Source: Bartonella tribocorum CIP 105476 (GTDB lineage: Bacteria > Pseudomonadota > Alphaproteobacteria > Rhizobiales > Rhizobiaceae). Taken from it: 64,000 bases of DNA. Shown here one piece after another: positions 12,416 to 21,318 of this stretch. The translations under genes were made by a program, and so were the position numbers. Location of the stretch: the NCBI RefSeq assembly GCF_000196435.1, contig NC_010161.1:806001-870000 (forward strand), read 5' to 3'. The notes under the pieces are model-generated. The model was not told the DNA's origin, did no database searches, and saw only the letters and a list, made by a program, of their open reading frames with translations. How positions within the stretch are numbered: position 1 is the first letter of the stretch; every line of letters begins with the position of its first letter.

Positions 12416-12955
12416 TTTTCTGCGTATGTGAAGAAAAAACTAGCTTATTACTATCTTAAAAGAGTTAAAAAACAATTTTTAAATAGAGGGAGAAAAGTCA
12501 AAAATATGATTTGATATGCTTTTACTATAGAGGTGTATAAATGAATATTTGTCTATTTGTAAAAATAGCTAGAGCATATGTGTCATAAAAAATAATGCCA
12601 TTAAAGCCACAAATAAATATTTTATAGATTGAAGAAAGGAACTTGATTTCTATCGGGCATTTAGAAAATATAGACAATACATCTAATTTTGTACATATTT
12701 CTTGGATTATGTTTATAAAAACAAAAGTTATAGAAAAAGCGGGAAAGCGCATATCGATATTATATAAATTAATAGCAAAACAAAATCTCCAATATTTTTA
12801 GTCTCGTAAAATTTTAAAAGATTTTAAACAGGTTTTTTGTCCCAAAATACGGTGTACTCGATTCTCTTTTTTAAAAGGACATATGACCCAAAAGAAGTTC
12901 ATTTAACAATAAAACAGACCGTTTAATATTTACATGTTTTATTTTTTTATGGATT
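12416..12955. other. 540-bp AT-rich spacer, no gene seen
   Basis: This separates the tail-collar gene from the end of hmuV. Frames of up to 75 codons are AT-rich and have no recognisable product. A long-loop AT-rich inverted repeat (AATAAAACA...TGTTTTATT, about 12909-12944) lies just past the hmuV stop and could help end the hut transcript. Confidence 0.4.
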
Positions 12956-13789
12956 TTAATTTTTAGATTGAAGCCGGTAGCTTTGGGATCTCTTCTCATG
13001 GGAAGAAGCCGTTTGAGGGAGTATAAATGGGATATCTTCTTTAGGTAATTCAGAAACGTTTAAGGAACAATGATAAACATCGTGGAGATTTTGTGTTGTC
13101 AAAACATTAGTTGCATTTCCTTCGCAATAAATCTCTCCTTCCTTGAGCAAGATCATGTTATCTGCATAATGTGCCGCGAGATTGAGATCGTGAAGAACAG
13201 CAAGAACACCACCACCAGAATGGGCAAATTGTTTCGCAATATCCATAACAATAATTTGATGTTGAATATCGAGGCTTGCAATGGGTTCATCTAATATCAT
13301 CCAACGAGGAATTCCATTATAAATGGGTTTCCAGATTTGGCAAAGAACACGCGCAAGTTGTACGCGCGCTTGCTCTCCACCTGATAATTGATGATAATAC
13401 AGGTTACCATAATCAGAAAGGTCAACGCGCTCTAAAGCTTCTTGGATAAGATTTTGCAATTCGACTTTGGCAATGGTAATGTGGTTTACAGAAAGGCCAA
13501 GTCCTACAACTTCATGGACTAAGAATGGAAATACGAGCGTTGTTGATTGTGGTAAAACGGCGCGCATTTGGGCCATTTCGTAAGTCTTTGTTTGGCGCAC
13601 ATCATAACCATTTAAGGTTATTTTTCCACTGTAAGGAATTTCTCCACTCAATGCTTTGACAAAAGTACTTTTCCCTGATCCGTTGGGACCGATAATGATG
13701 GTAAAAGCTCCACTTTTAGCTTGAAGATTAATGTGGTTAAGAATCTGTTTCTTTCCACGCTGAACGCAAATATTTGTCGCTTCAATCAT
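12956..13789 (-). CDS. hmuV: Haem ABC transporter ATP-binding protein
   Basis: The ATPase that powers haem import through the HutC permease. Walker A is GPNGSGKST, the signature is LSGGEQARVQLARVL, Walker B is WMILDEPIASLD, and the H-loop is AVLHDLNLAAHYAD. About 277 aa from the chosen start. The ATG at 13789 overlaps the hutC stop as ATGA and has GAGGAAC upstream, so the upstream in-frame ATG at 13825 is unlikely. Last gene of the hemS-hutB-hutC-hmuV unit. Confidence 0.94.
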   Translation of the reverse strand: MIEATNICVQRGKKQILNHINLQAKSGAFTIIIGPNGSGKSTFVKALSGEIPYSGKITLNGYDVRQTKTYEMAQMRAVLPQSTTLVFPFLVHEVVGLGLSVNHITIAKVELQNLIQEALERVDLSDYGNLYYHQLSGGEQARVQLARVLCQIWKPIYNGIPRWMILDEPIASLDIQHQIIVMDIAKQFAHSGGGVLAVLHDLNLAAHYADNMILLKEGEIYCEGNATNVLTTQNLHDVYHCSLNVSELPKEDIPFILPQTASSHEKRSQSYRLQSKN

Positions 13790-14865
13790 GAAAAGTCTGT
13801 TCCTCGTTTGCATATAAGGATCCACAGGAAGAAGGGGGCACCAAAAAGTGCTGTTACGATTCCAATTGGCAATTCTGCGGGAGCAACAATTAAGCGTGCA
13901 AACGTATCAGCAAAAATAAGTAATGCTGCTCCCAAGAGGGCAGAATAAGGAATGAGATAGCGGTGGTCAGGACCAATGAGCTGACGTAAAATATGAGGAA
14001 CAATAATACCAATAAAACCAATACCACCACTGACAGCAACAGCACTTCCACACATAAGAGCAACAAGGGGAATAGCAATATTTTTAACGCGTTGAATAGG
14101 GAAACCGATATGGACAGCAACGGCTTCTCCAAGCGCAAGAGCATTAAGTGCTCGTGATAAAAAGGGGGAGAAAAGAAGACCAATAAAGATGAAAGGAAGA
14201 ACAAGCCATACTTTCAACCATGTCGCACCCGCAAGAGAGCCAAGGCTCCAAAAAGTGATATCGCGTAATTGTTGGTCATTTGCGATAAAAATCAACGTTC
14301 CGACAACTGCACTGCTTAAGGCACCAAGGGCAATACCGGCAAGCAACATGGTTGCAATAGAGGTAAAGTTATGATGCGTTGCTATGATGTAGAGAACAAT
14401 CGTTGATAAAAGTCCACCAAAAAAAGCACCTATGATAACTTTATATGGCTCTAGAAAAGGTGCAAATGAAATAGGAAAGGCAAAACCGATAACAATTGCT
14501 AAAACAGCACCAAGACCGGCTCCTGCTGATACACCTACAATCCCAGGATCTGCAAGAGGATTACGGAAAAGTCCTTGCATCAGAACACCAGAGACAGCCA
14601 AAGCTGCTCCGATCAATAACCCTAAGATAACACGAGGAAGCCTGATATCAATAAATATGAGATAATTGCGTGTTTTACTACTGACAGAAAATTCTTGCGT
14701 AAACATGCTATAAAGAAAATCAAAGAAAGAAGTATTTGAAGCACCATTTAAAAGTCCGCTTAAAATACTAAAGACGAGAAATATTATTAGACTGAATAAG
14801 AGTATTTTTCTCAAATTCTCGCGATTTATTTTTTTATTTTTTTTTGTTTCAGATGCATAAACCAT
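13786..14865 (-). CDS. hutC: Haem ABC transporter permease (FecCD family)
   Basis: An inner-membrane permease with about nine or ten hydrophobic segments. The family motifs are FIDIRLPRVILGLLIGAALAVSG, QGLFRNPLADPGIVGVSAGA, GSLAGATW and GGIGFIGIIVPHILRQLIGPDHR. About 360 aa, a normal length. A TTG at 14880 could also initiate; I prefer the ATG at 14865. It starts just after hutB and overlaps hmuV by 4 nt. Together with HutB and HmuV it forms the haem importer. Confidence 0.93.
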   Translation of the reverse strand: MVYASETKKNKKINRENLRKILLFSLIIFLVFSILSGLLNGASNTSFFDFLYSMFTQEFSVSSKTRNYLIFIDIRLPRVILGLLIGAALAVSGVLMQGLFRNPLADPGIVGVSAGAGLGAVLAIVIGFAFPISFAPFLEPYKVIIGAFFGGLLSTIVLYIIATHHNFTSIATMLLAGIALGALSSAVVGTLIFIANDQQLRDITFWSLGSLAGATWLKVWLVLPFIFIGLLFSPFLSRALNALALGEAVAVHIGFPIQRVKNIAIPLVALMCGSAVAVSGGIGFIGIIVPHILRQLIGPDHRYLIPYSALLGAALLIFADTFARLIVAPAELPIGIVTALFGAPFFLWILICKRGTDFS

Positions 14866-14882
14866 GGATGGCGCTACCAATT

Positions 14883-15788
14883 CTATCCGTTTTTACCGTT
14901 TTGGTTTGCACCATAAAGCATATGAATAAGTTCTCTTGATGCGTATGCAGTGCGTGGACCAAATCCTAAAAGGTACATAGCATCCATTTGTTTAATAGCA
15001 TGATTTTTGGCGGCAGTTGTTGCTTGAATTGCTGGTATAGCTAAAAGCTTTTCAAGATTAATAGATCTTCCACTGTGTGTTATAAGCAAAATAGCATCAG
15101 GATTTGCTTTCAATAATGCTTCGTTATTGAGAAGTTTATACCCTTTATAATCAGTAATGGCATTGATACCCCCCGAAAGTTTTATGATACCATCAGCCGC
15201 TGTATCTGTTCCAGATGCCATAACGCGCCCATTTTGCACGGACAAAATAAAAAGGACACGCTTTGGTTTCGTTACTTTTGCCAAAAGAGCATCATTATCT
15301 ACAAAATCACGGCTCACTTTTTGAATTAATGCAGCGGCTTGTGCTTCACGATGGATGGCTTTTCCAACGAGGTGAATTTTTTCTATGACACTTTCTCGAG
15401 AATAGTTCTCAGGTATGATCACGATAGGAATTGATGTTTTTTTGAGGATTTCAATTGTTGAAGGAGGTCCACTCCCTTCAACAAGCAAGATACCTTCTGG
15501 AGCCAGAGACAAAACACCTTCAGGTGAAAGAGCACGCATATAGCCAAGCACAGGAAGTTTGAGAGCTTCTTTAGGATAAACGCTTGTACTATCACGGGCA
15601 ACAAGTTGATCTTGCGCGCCTAATGCATAAACAATTTCCGTCAGAGAACCACCAATAGAGACAATTCGTGCATTTTCAGAAAAATGTGTGGTAGGTTCAG
15701 CAATAACACGTTGAGAAAAAAAGCTAAGAGAAAGCAGTATAAAAAAAAGAAAAAAACTTAACCGTCTGCGCAAAAGAAATATAAGCAT
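14883..15788 (-). CDS. hutB: Periplasmic haem-binding protein of ABC transporter
   Basis: The type III (BtuF/HmuT-like) solute-binding protein that passes haem from the receptor to HutC. A basic N-terminus and long hydrophobic core (LRRRLSFFLFFILLSLSFF) end in a likely signal-peptidase site after VIAEPT or nearby. The mature part carries RIVSIGGSLTEIVYALGA, LVARDSTSVYP, PVLGYMRALSPEGVLSL and LLITHSG. 301 aa. AAGAGA lies before the ATG. It is 13 nt from hemS and 2 nt from hutC. Confidence 0.92.
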   Translation of the reverse strand: MLIFLLRRRLSFFLFFILLSLSFFSQRVIAEPTTHFSENARIVSIGGSLTEIVYALGAQDQLVARDSTSVYPKEALKLPVLGYMRALSPEGVLSLAPEGILLVEGSGPPSTIEILKKTSIPIVIIPENYSRESVIEKIHLVGKAIHREAQAAALIQKVSRDFVDNDALLAKVTKPKRVLFILSVQNGRVMASGTDTAADGIIKLSGGINAITDYKGYKLLNNEALLKANPDAILLITHSGRSINLEKLLAIPAIQATTAAKNHAIKQMDAMYLLGFGPRTAYASRELIHMLYGANQNGKNG

Positions 15789-15801
15789 ATTTTATCTCTT
15801 T

Positions 15802-16845
15802 CTAAGTGACGACTAATTCTTGATAGAGAGGAAGAGATTTCAATAAAGAACGCCAATCATCACGCTCTTTTTGACCTTCTTTGCGCAAGCCAAAGAATTG
15901 AACAATCATTTCATCATTTTTATCGAAAACTTCAAGTGAACTGACATAACCATCACGGGTAGGTTTGCGAACATGCCATACACGAGCAATACCAGATGTG
16001 AGTAAATGAAGATCAAATCCTGGATCGAGAACATTAAGCCACGGTCCCATTTGCTTAATATTTTTTACAGTCCCACTAAAAATTTGAATACACCCTCTAT
16101 TACCAACAAAACACATAATTGGCAGTTCTTGTTGTGCGGCTTGGTTAAGCATCATTTCAACAGCATCTACCTGTAATTCATCGGCAAATTCATTACCAAC
16201 ATGTTTTACAGCATGATGCCGATTAATTTTAAATTCGGAAATAATTTTGTGAAGTTGGTGTACATCCGTCATTTTCCGCCAACGATCCCGAAAATTCTCA
16301 ATATCCAATTCTGTTATATCACACTGAACTGGAAGGGAAACGGGAAGAATGTCAAGAGCAGAGGACTGATCTTCAAGAAGGAGCTTTTCAACAAGTTCAT
16401 TCCACTCTTCCATATTTGTCATATCTTTAGAATAGATTTTTAAAATAGCAACGCCATGTTGATCAAAGAATTGTAGACTTTTTGTAGGTTTTCCAAGAAT
16501 AATAACATCATATTCAAAACCAAACTTCCATTGTTTTGTAAAAATACGCAAATCAATTTCACCAAGCGTGATAGGAATATGTTCGTTTTGAACAACTTTT
16601 TCAAAACGTCCTGTTATTTCATGAACCGCATGTTCGTTTCGTGTTAAGACCATGACTGTTCCAAGTCGAGGAGCACTCTCCAAGAGAGTAGCAACATCAA
16701 CTTGTAGTCTTTTTGCTTTTCCAACAGTACAATAGGCCGCAATAAGCTCTGCTTCAGATATACCAAGCGAAACCGCAAAATCACGGTTACGCATTTCTTT
16801 TTTTTCTTCACGCAAACGAAGAATCATTTCAGCTGTATGGGCCAT
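15802..16845 (-). CDS. hemS: Haemin-degrading/haem-carrier protein HemS
   Basis: A cytoplasmic HemS/HmuS/ChuS-type protein that receives imported haem and stores or degrades it. The duplicated domain is visible: GTVMVLTRNEHAVHEITG in the first half and PIMCFVGNRGCIQIFSG, MGPWLNVLDPGFDLHLL and VWHVRKPTRDGYVSSLEVFD in the second. 347 aa, the normal length. By alignment from memory, the proximal haem His of enteric HemS falls near EFKINRHHAV (204-213), where the histidines are shifted by a few residues; this needs a real alignment. A hairpin and an Irr-box-like half-site lie upstream. Confidence 0.93.
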   Translation of the reverse strand: MAHTAEMILRLREEKKEMRNRDFAVSLGISEAELIAAYCTVGKAKRLQVDVATLLESAPRLGTVMVLTRNEHAVHEITGRFEKVVQNEHIPITLGEIDLRIFTKQWKFGFEYDVIILGKPTKSLQFFDQHGVAILKIYSKDMTNMEEWNELVEKLLLEDQSSALDILPVSLPVQCDITELDIENFRDRWRKMTDVHQLHKIISEFKINRHHAVKHVGNEFADELQVDAVEMMLNQAAQQELPIMCFVGNRGCIQIFSGTVKNIKQMGPWLNVLDPGFDLHLLTSGIARVWHVRKPTRDGYVSSLEVFDKNDEMIVQFFGLRKEGQKERDDWRSLLKSLPLYQELVVT

Positions 16846-16895
16846 GATTTTACCTTATGTTACTTAACTTAAAAACTAACTTTCAAATTTTAAAA

Positions 16896-16902
16896 TTCTA
16901 AA
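16896..16902 (-). promoter_or_regulatory. Irr/ICE-like half-site upstream of hemS (tentative)
   Basis: TTCTAAA on plus, TTTAGAA on minus, is one arm of the iron-control element bound by Irr in Rhizobiales. It lies about 50 bases before hemS. The second arm is not conserved, so this may be coincidence in AT-rich DNA. Confidence 0.2.
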
Positions 16903-16905
16903 GCA

Positions 16906-16938
16906 ATAGATTAAACCCCTTAAAAGAGTTTAATCTAT
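16906..16938 (-). terminator. Hairpin between hutA and hemS
   Basis: A perfect 11-bp inverted repeat: arms 16906-16916 and 16928-16938, loop 11 nt. It lies downstream of hutA and upstream of hemS on minus. It could end the hutA transcript or act as an attenuator or operator for hemS. No clear T-tract follows on minus. Confidence 0.4.
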
Positions 16939-17109
16939 CACAAAATACCGCTCTATCGCGAACAGGCGAATAATTAAAAAACGATAAAACAGGAAAAATT
17001 AAAGCTCTTCTACCAAATCTTTGTAATTTCAAAGATGTTGAAAATAGAAACATAATAATTAATCCTTTTATCGATATAATTTTATTGACCGAATAGTTAA
17101 CAGAAGTGA

Positions 17110-19287
17110 TTAAAACTTTTGTACAAATGATACCTTAAAGTTACGACCAGGCTGGCTATAATAATCCTTTGGTGTTGAACTTTTACCTGAAGGAAGTTCT
17201 GATGCATTCCAATATTTTGTATTGAAAAGATTATAAACACCGGCTCTCAAGATAGGGCCTGTTTCACCGAATGGTTTCCACCACCCTGTCATATCAACGA
17301 CATGATATCCTGGAATTTTTTGGTAATCAGATGCCTCAGCTACCTTGTCACGTTTGGCTGCCAAAGTAAGGATAATATCGCCCCCCCAAACTTCTTTCGC
17401 ATATCCTAAGCCGATAACTGCTTTTAAAGGAGGAATTGAGTTAAGATATTCCTTTTTATCAAGATCTTTTCCTTGTGAATAAGCAAGAGAAACATTGCTA
17501 TGAAAACCATTCTTAAGAGCTAGATGTGCTTTTGTTTCAACACCAAAAATTTGCACGCGAAAACGATTCATGTAATGCCGACGCGCAAATCTGAACTCTT
17601 CTGATGGTCCTCTATCTTCAGTATCTATGAAGTTCTTATACTGGTTAATAAAGGCATTGAAGGAACCTCCAAAATTTGCATTTCCATACCGTAGACCAAC
17701 ATCATACCCATTGCTTGTTTCTGGTTGAAGATCAGGATTTCCTTTCACGTAATAAGCAGAAGGCTTGATATAAGAAACATAAAGCTCTGAAATACGTGGT
17801 GCACGAAAAGCCTGTGCCCACTGAGCATAAAGGGTTACTTGATTACGAACATCCCACTCCATGCGTAATTTAGGAGAAAAGCGCGATCCACTTCTTTCTG
17901 GAGGGAATTTATCAGAAATCAGAGCTTTCTCATAAGAAGGTGTTTTCTGAGGAACATATTTGTACCAATCATACCGGATTCCCGGTGTTACACGAAAACG
18001 ATCATCAACGAACCCAATTTCATCTTCAAAAACAAAGCCTAAATTGTAACCATTTGTGTCTGGTGAATCTGAGCGATTAGCAGGAACAAAAAGACATCCT
18101 CGAGCATATTCTTTTATATGACAATTGTCTTTACCTAACAAATAGTGATGAAATTTAGATGACGAAACATTTGTTGCAAACTTTAACGTATGGCTTGTAG
18201 TGCCAAAATCCACTTTTTTAAGTGCATCAGCATTGAAACCATAATTAATATTACGTAAGAAATTATCTCTTAAATAATCCCCTTTGGGCGCTGAAACACG
18301 AACGCCAGTCAAAACGTGACGACTTGATTGCCTTTGCCAATAAAGCACTCCACTAAACGCATCAAGAACCGCATCGCCGTTACCCTTATAATTATAAGAA
18401 AGAGAAAAACGCTCACGAAGCTTATCATCCCGCTCATAAACAGAACCTGGAGCATACCTTTTAGACGAATTTAATTCATGCGTGTTACTATTATGACCAA
18501 AACGCTCTGCGGTAAAACCAAGCCGATGATTATCACTCAAATATTGATGAATTTTAAAAAGCAAGTTATTTTTATCAAAGTTGGAAGGATTTTTACGCGT
18601 GCGTTCTTCATATCCTCCCACTGTTCCCATATTTTTGCGCTCATGACCTTCTACATAAGACCCTTGGAAAAGCAAAAATGTCCGGTAATTACGCACAGCA
18701 AAAGCTTGATCGATGCGCCAGCTGTTATCAACAGAATGGTAACCACCTTTTATAAGGCTTCCCCAATTCTTTCCTTCCACAATAAGGTCTTCAGGATTAA
18801 GAGTCCGCAATGCAATTATCCCCCCAAGCGCCCCAGAACCATAAAGACTAGAATCTGATCCCTGAATAGTATCAAACGTAGAAAGAGCATTGAAATCAAA
18901 CGTTGTATTCCCACCTCCACCACGGAATATATCATTAAACCACGGAAGAGAAATGCCATCCATTGTCGTAAGAACACGGTTTGCATCTAAACCCCGAATA
19001 ACAAAACTGTTATTTTCTGAGTTATAGGATACAGAAGGATTAAGACGACTCACATCATAAACATCAGTTATTTGTTTTTCATCAATATTCTTGTTGGTTT
19101 TACGATCAGTCAGAATGGTTATTGAATTTGAAGTATCTTCGACTTTTTTTCCCTTAATAAGGATTGGCTTAAGCTCAGTCACAACATTCTTATCGCTGTT
19201 TTGTGCAAAAACAAATGAAGGTATACAGACCGACAACGCACCTAAAATCACACAGCTTTTATGGATATTTTTTCGTCTTATTTGCAT
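17110..19287 (-). CDS. hutA: TonB-dependent outer-membrane haem receptor HutA
   Basis: A 725-aa outer-membrane receptor that binds haem and imports it with TonB energy. The signal peptide is about 1-28 (ALSVCIPSFVFAQ). The plug domain has SFVIRGLDANRVLTTMDGI (94-112) and SSLYGSGALGGIIAL (146-160). The beta-barrel ends in FKVSFVQKF with the terminal Phe needed for outer-membrane assembly. The haem-receptor signature FRAP is at 494-497, with GNPDLQPE following (NPDL 517-520, in place of NPNL). No histidine lies between the two motifs, although most haem receptors have one there. It is divergent from tonB, with about 240 bp between. Confidence 0.92.
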   Translation of the reverse strand: MQIRRKNIHKSCVILGALSVCIPSFVFAQNSDKNVVTELKPILIKGKKVEDTSNSITILTDRKTNKNIDEKQITDVYDVSRLNPSVSYNSENNSFVIRGLDANRVLTTMDGISLPWFNDIFRGGGGNTTFDFNALSTFDTIQGSDSSLYGSGALGGIIALRTLNPEDLIVEGKNWGSLIKGGYHSVDNSWRIDQAFAVRNYRTFLLFQGSYVEGHERKNMGTVGGYEERTRKNPSNFDKNNLLFKIHQYLSDNHRLGFTAERFGHNSNTHELNSSKRYAPGSVYERDDKLRERFSLSYNYKGNGDAVLDAFSGVLYWQRQSSRHVLTGVRVSAPKGDYLRDNFLRNINYGFNADALKKVDFGTTSHTLKFATNVSSSKFHHYLLGKDNCHIKEYARGCLFVPANRSDSPDTNGYNLGFVFEDEIGFVDDRFRVTPGIRYDWYKYVPQKTPSYEKALISDKFPPERSGSRFSPKLRMEWDVRNQVTLYAQWAQAFRAPRISELYVSYIKPSAYYVKGNPDLQPETSNGYDVGLRYGNANFGGSFNAFINQYKNFIDTEDRGPSEEFRFARRHYMNRFRVQIFGVETKAHLALKNGFHSNVSLAYSQGKDLDKKEYLNSIPPLKAVIGLGYAKEVWGGDIILTLAAKRDKVAEASDYQKIPGYHVVDMTGWWKPFGETGPILRAGVYNLFNTKYWNASELPSGKSSTPKDYYSQPGRNFKVSFVQKF

Positions 19288-19528
19288 AACACATTATAAC
19301 CTTTTTTTTAACATCCCCTCTCTAAGCTTGAAATTTTACATATAAAAACGCTTGACTTAACCCTACCAAAAATTAGCCAACCAAGCAGAGATGATTTAAA
19401 ATATAAAATCACAGGGGAACCATATTAAACATGATAAAATCAGTCAAGAAAAAAGTTGCAATTTCAAAATAGCTTGTTTTAATGAGATGAGATACCAATA
19501 TTGCACTTAGAATAGCGGCGGAAAAACG

Positions 19529-20308
19529 ATGAACTTTGCAAATGAGAGGCAGTTATCAACTCTTTGGATGGTTGCATTTGTTGGTGCTCTGTCTCTGCAT
19601 ATTGCATTGGGAACACAGTTTTATTTTCGAAAGGCTGGTGTCAGTAAGGGTGTGCTCTCGTCAACGGTTATACTAACTCTTGCCCAAGAGAGTGTATACC
19701 TAGATGCTGATATAGATCAGTCAAATCTGGATAATGATATAGATTTGTCAAATGCTAGCACAAAACCAGAACTATTGCAGCCAGATCTTTCTGAGCAAGA
19801 GCCAGAGATATCGGAAACGGTGGATGATATTCAACCGGAAGAGTCCCAGCATAGTGTAGAAAAAGATGATTTTACAGTAAAGTCTTTGGAAGAATCTCTT
19901 CCTCAAAAAGTAGAAGATAAAATATTTGAGAAAAAAACAATACCAAAGACAGTTGTAAAGAAGCCATCTGTAAAGGCCGTGCATTCACTTAATGCCAGAC
20001 AGAGCGGTAGTACAGTAGGGTTTGAAGATATGATGTTAATGGAGTGGTTAGCAAAGGTACAGTCGCAATTAGAACGGCAAAAAAATTATGTTGTAGGACA
20101 GCGTACCAGTCGAGCAAAAGGAACGGTGAAATTAGAATTTAGGGTGCATGAGCGGGGGGGCATTTTTTCTAGCCGTGTCGTCGTTTCTGCTGGAGATCCA
20201 GAACTTGATCGATTGGCTATGGCAGCTCTTCAGCGCGTTGGTGCTTTTCCTCCCCCTCCACCATCAAAAGTGAATAAAATTATCAGAGTATCCTTGATAT
20301 TTAGCTGA
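19529..20308 (+). CDS. tonB: TonB energy-transducing protein, haem locus
   Basis: A 259-aa inner-membrane/periplasmic protein linking the ExbBD proton-motive-force complex to HutA. A single N-terminal membrane anchor (about 10-31, TLWMVAFVGALSLHIALGTQ) is followed by a long acidic spacer (about 55-120). A lysine/proline-rich stretch (VKKPSVKAV) precedes the C-terminal TonB domain: KGTVKLEFRVHERGG, SSRVVVSAGDPELDRLAMAAL, VGAFPPPPPSK, IIRVSLIFS. It is divergent from hutA, which implies a dedicated TonB. A CTTAGAA sequence (about 19505-19511) resembles an Irr half-site, weakly. Confidence 0.92.
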   Translation: MNFANERQLSTLWMVAFVGALSLHIALGTQFYFRKAGVSKGVLSSTVILTLAQESVYLDADIDQSNLDNDIDLSNASTKPELLQPDLSEQEPEISETVDDIQPEESQHSVEKDDFTVKSLEESLPQKVEDKIFEKKTIPKTVVKKPSVKAVHSLNARQSGSTVGFEDMMLMEWLAKVQSQLERQKNYVVGQRTSRAKGTVKLEFRVHERGGIFSSRVVVSAGDPELDRLAMAALQRVGAFPPPPPSKVNKIIRVSLIFS

Positions 20309-20329
20309 TTTTTTTAATGAAGACTCTGT

Positions 20330-20570
20330 TCACATAATATATTTATTTATAAAGGCTATTTATAATTTAAATGAAAGTTCAAATATAGTTTTTCGAATTT
20401 TTTTACATTGAAGCAATCAAAATCATCCGCGCTGACTTATGACACGAGTGAGGAAGAGCATGGATAAAAAAACTTTTTAAAAACAGTAATATATTTCTTA
20501 TGAATGCTCTCAATGAAAGGGCTGTTGCAACGTTGGAAGTTAGGGGGAAATAGGACTATAGCTTTTATCA
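20330..20570 (+). pseudogene. Integrase relic A (upstream region plus first codons)
   Basis: The sequence aligns by eye with relic D at 39234-39470. Shared parts are TTATAA..., AATGAAAGTTC-AAATATAGT, TTGAAGCAATCAAAATCA and the start of the integrase frame. At about 20500 the frame reads MNALNERAVATLEVRGK, then a stop (TAG), then DYSF, which matches the usual RLNARSVATL..GKYNDGAG start of P4-type integrases. The relic begins about 20 bases past the tonB stop, in the same orientation. Confidence 0.6.
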
Positions 20571-21116
20571 AATGAAGCTTAATTATGTCTAATAAAATTT
20601 TATGCCATTCGTGAGAATACTTTCATAATGACTCTTCAAGTATACAATGGTGAAATAGACTTAGAGATATTAAAATAAAAATCGGAATAAGAAAGCATAC
20701 TATTTTAGCGGGATATTCTGTTTTGTATGAAGGATGTAAGCTTATATATAAAAATGAAAAAAATAAAAGGCAAAGCTTCACCTTCATTCTTAAAAGGTAT
20801 TAGTGTGTTTGAAAGTTGTAAATCTGAGTGATAAGGGAAGGAAAAGTGGGATGTTTTTTATCTTTAAGATTTTCTCACTCAATGAGTGTTTATCTTTTTG
20901 CTTTAGAGATGTTTCAAACAGATCTACATAATAACTCTCCATTATTAAGTATAGAAATATTGTAAACAGAAAAAAATTCAAAACGTGCTGTTGTATAAAA
21001 TTTGAATGTCGATTAATAAGCAATAGTAAAGGGATGCACTATTCATTTTACTCTTTTTACATTAATCCTCTATGATGTTATCGTTTATTTATTGAGAAGA
21101 AATGAAATATTTATGC
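20571..21116. other. Spacer between integrase relics A and B
   Basis: About 550 bp of AT-rich sequence with no recognisable gene. A 77-codon minus frame (20790-21023) has no family features. It may be the decayed interior of the element that left relics A and B, but I see no integrase catalytic motifs. Confidence 0.4.
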
Positions 21117-21310
21117 AACATGATAATTCATTATTTTGTCTTTTGAATAAGAGACCCGAATAGCGTAGATTTTTCCATCTCAACTCTATTGATACTGAAT
21201 CAATTAAAATCACTTGTTTGCACGTCAAAAGGGAGAGTGTATGTGGATACTCTTTAGGAAGGAATTAAAATGCTCTTAAGAACGCAATGCTCTTTGGGAA
21301 GATTAAGGCA
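21117..21310 (+). pseudogene. Integrase relic B (upstream region plus start)
   Basis: A second relic in the same spacer. It shares ATGATAATTCATT, GAATAAGAGACCCGAATAGCGTAGATTT in pattern, and then TGAATCAATTAAAATCACTTG and TTGCACGTCA with relic D. The frame start (about 21270) reads MLLRTQCS, far more decayed than the others. It ends next to the slt stop codon, with slt on the opposite strand. Confidence 0.6.
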
Positions 21311-21318
21311 TATTATTT

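Noticed and set aside
12525-12752. 75-codon minus frame
   Set aside because: Isoleucine/phenylalanine-rich translation of AT-rich spacer without motif or ribosome-binding site.
18478-18858. 126-codon open frame on plus
   Set aside because: Antisense to hutA, no motif, and no ribosome-binding site.
20790-21023. 77-codon minus frame between integrase relics
   Set aside because: No family resemblance; its composition is that of random AT-rich DNA.
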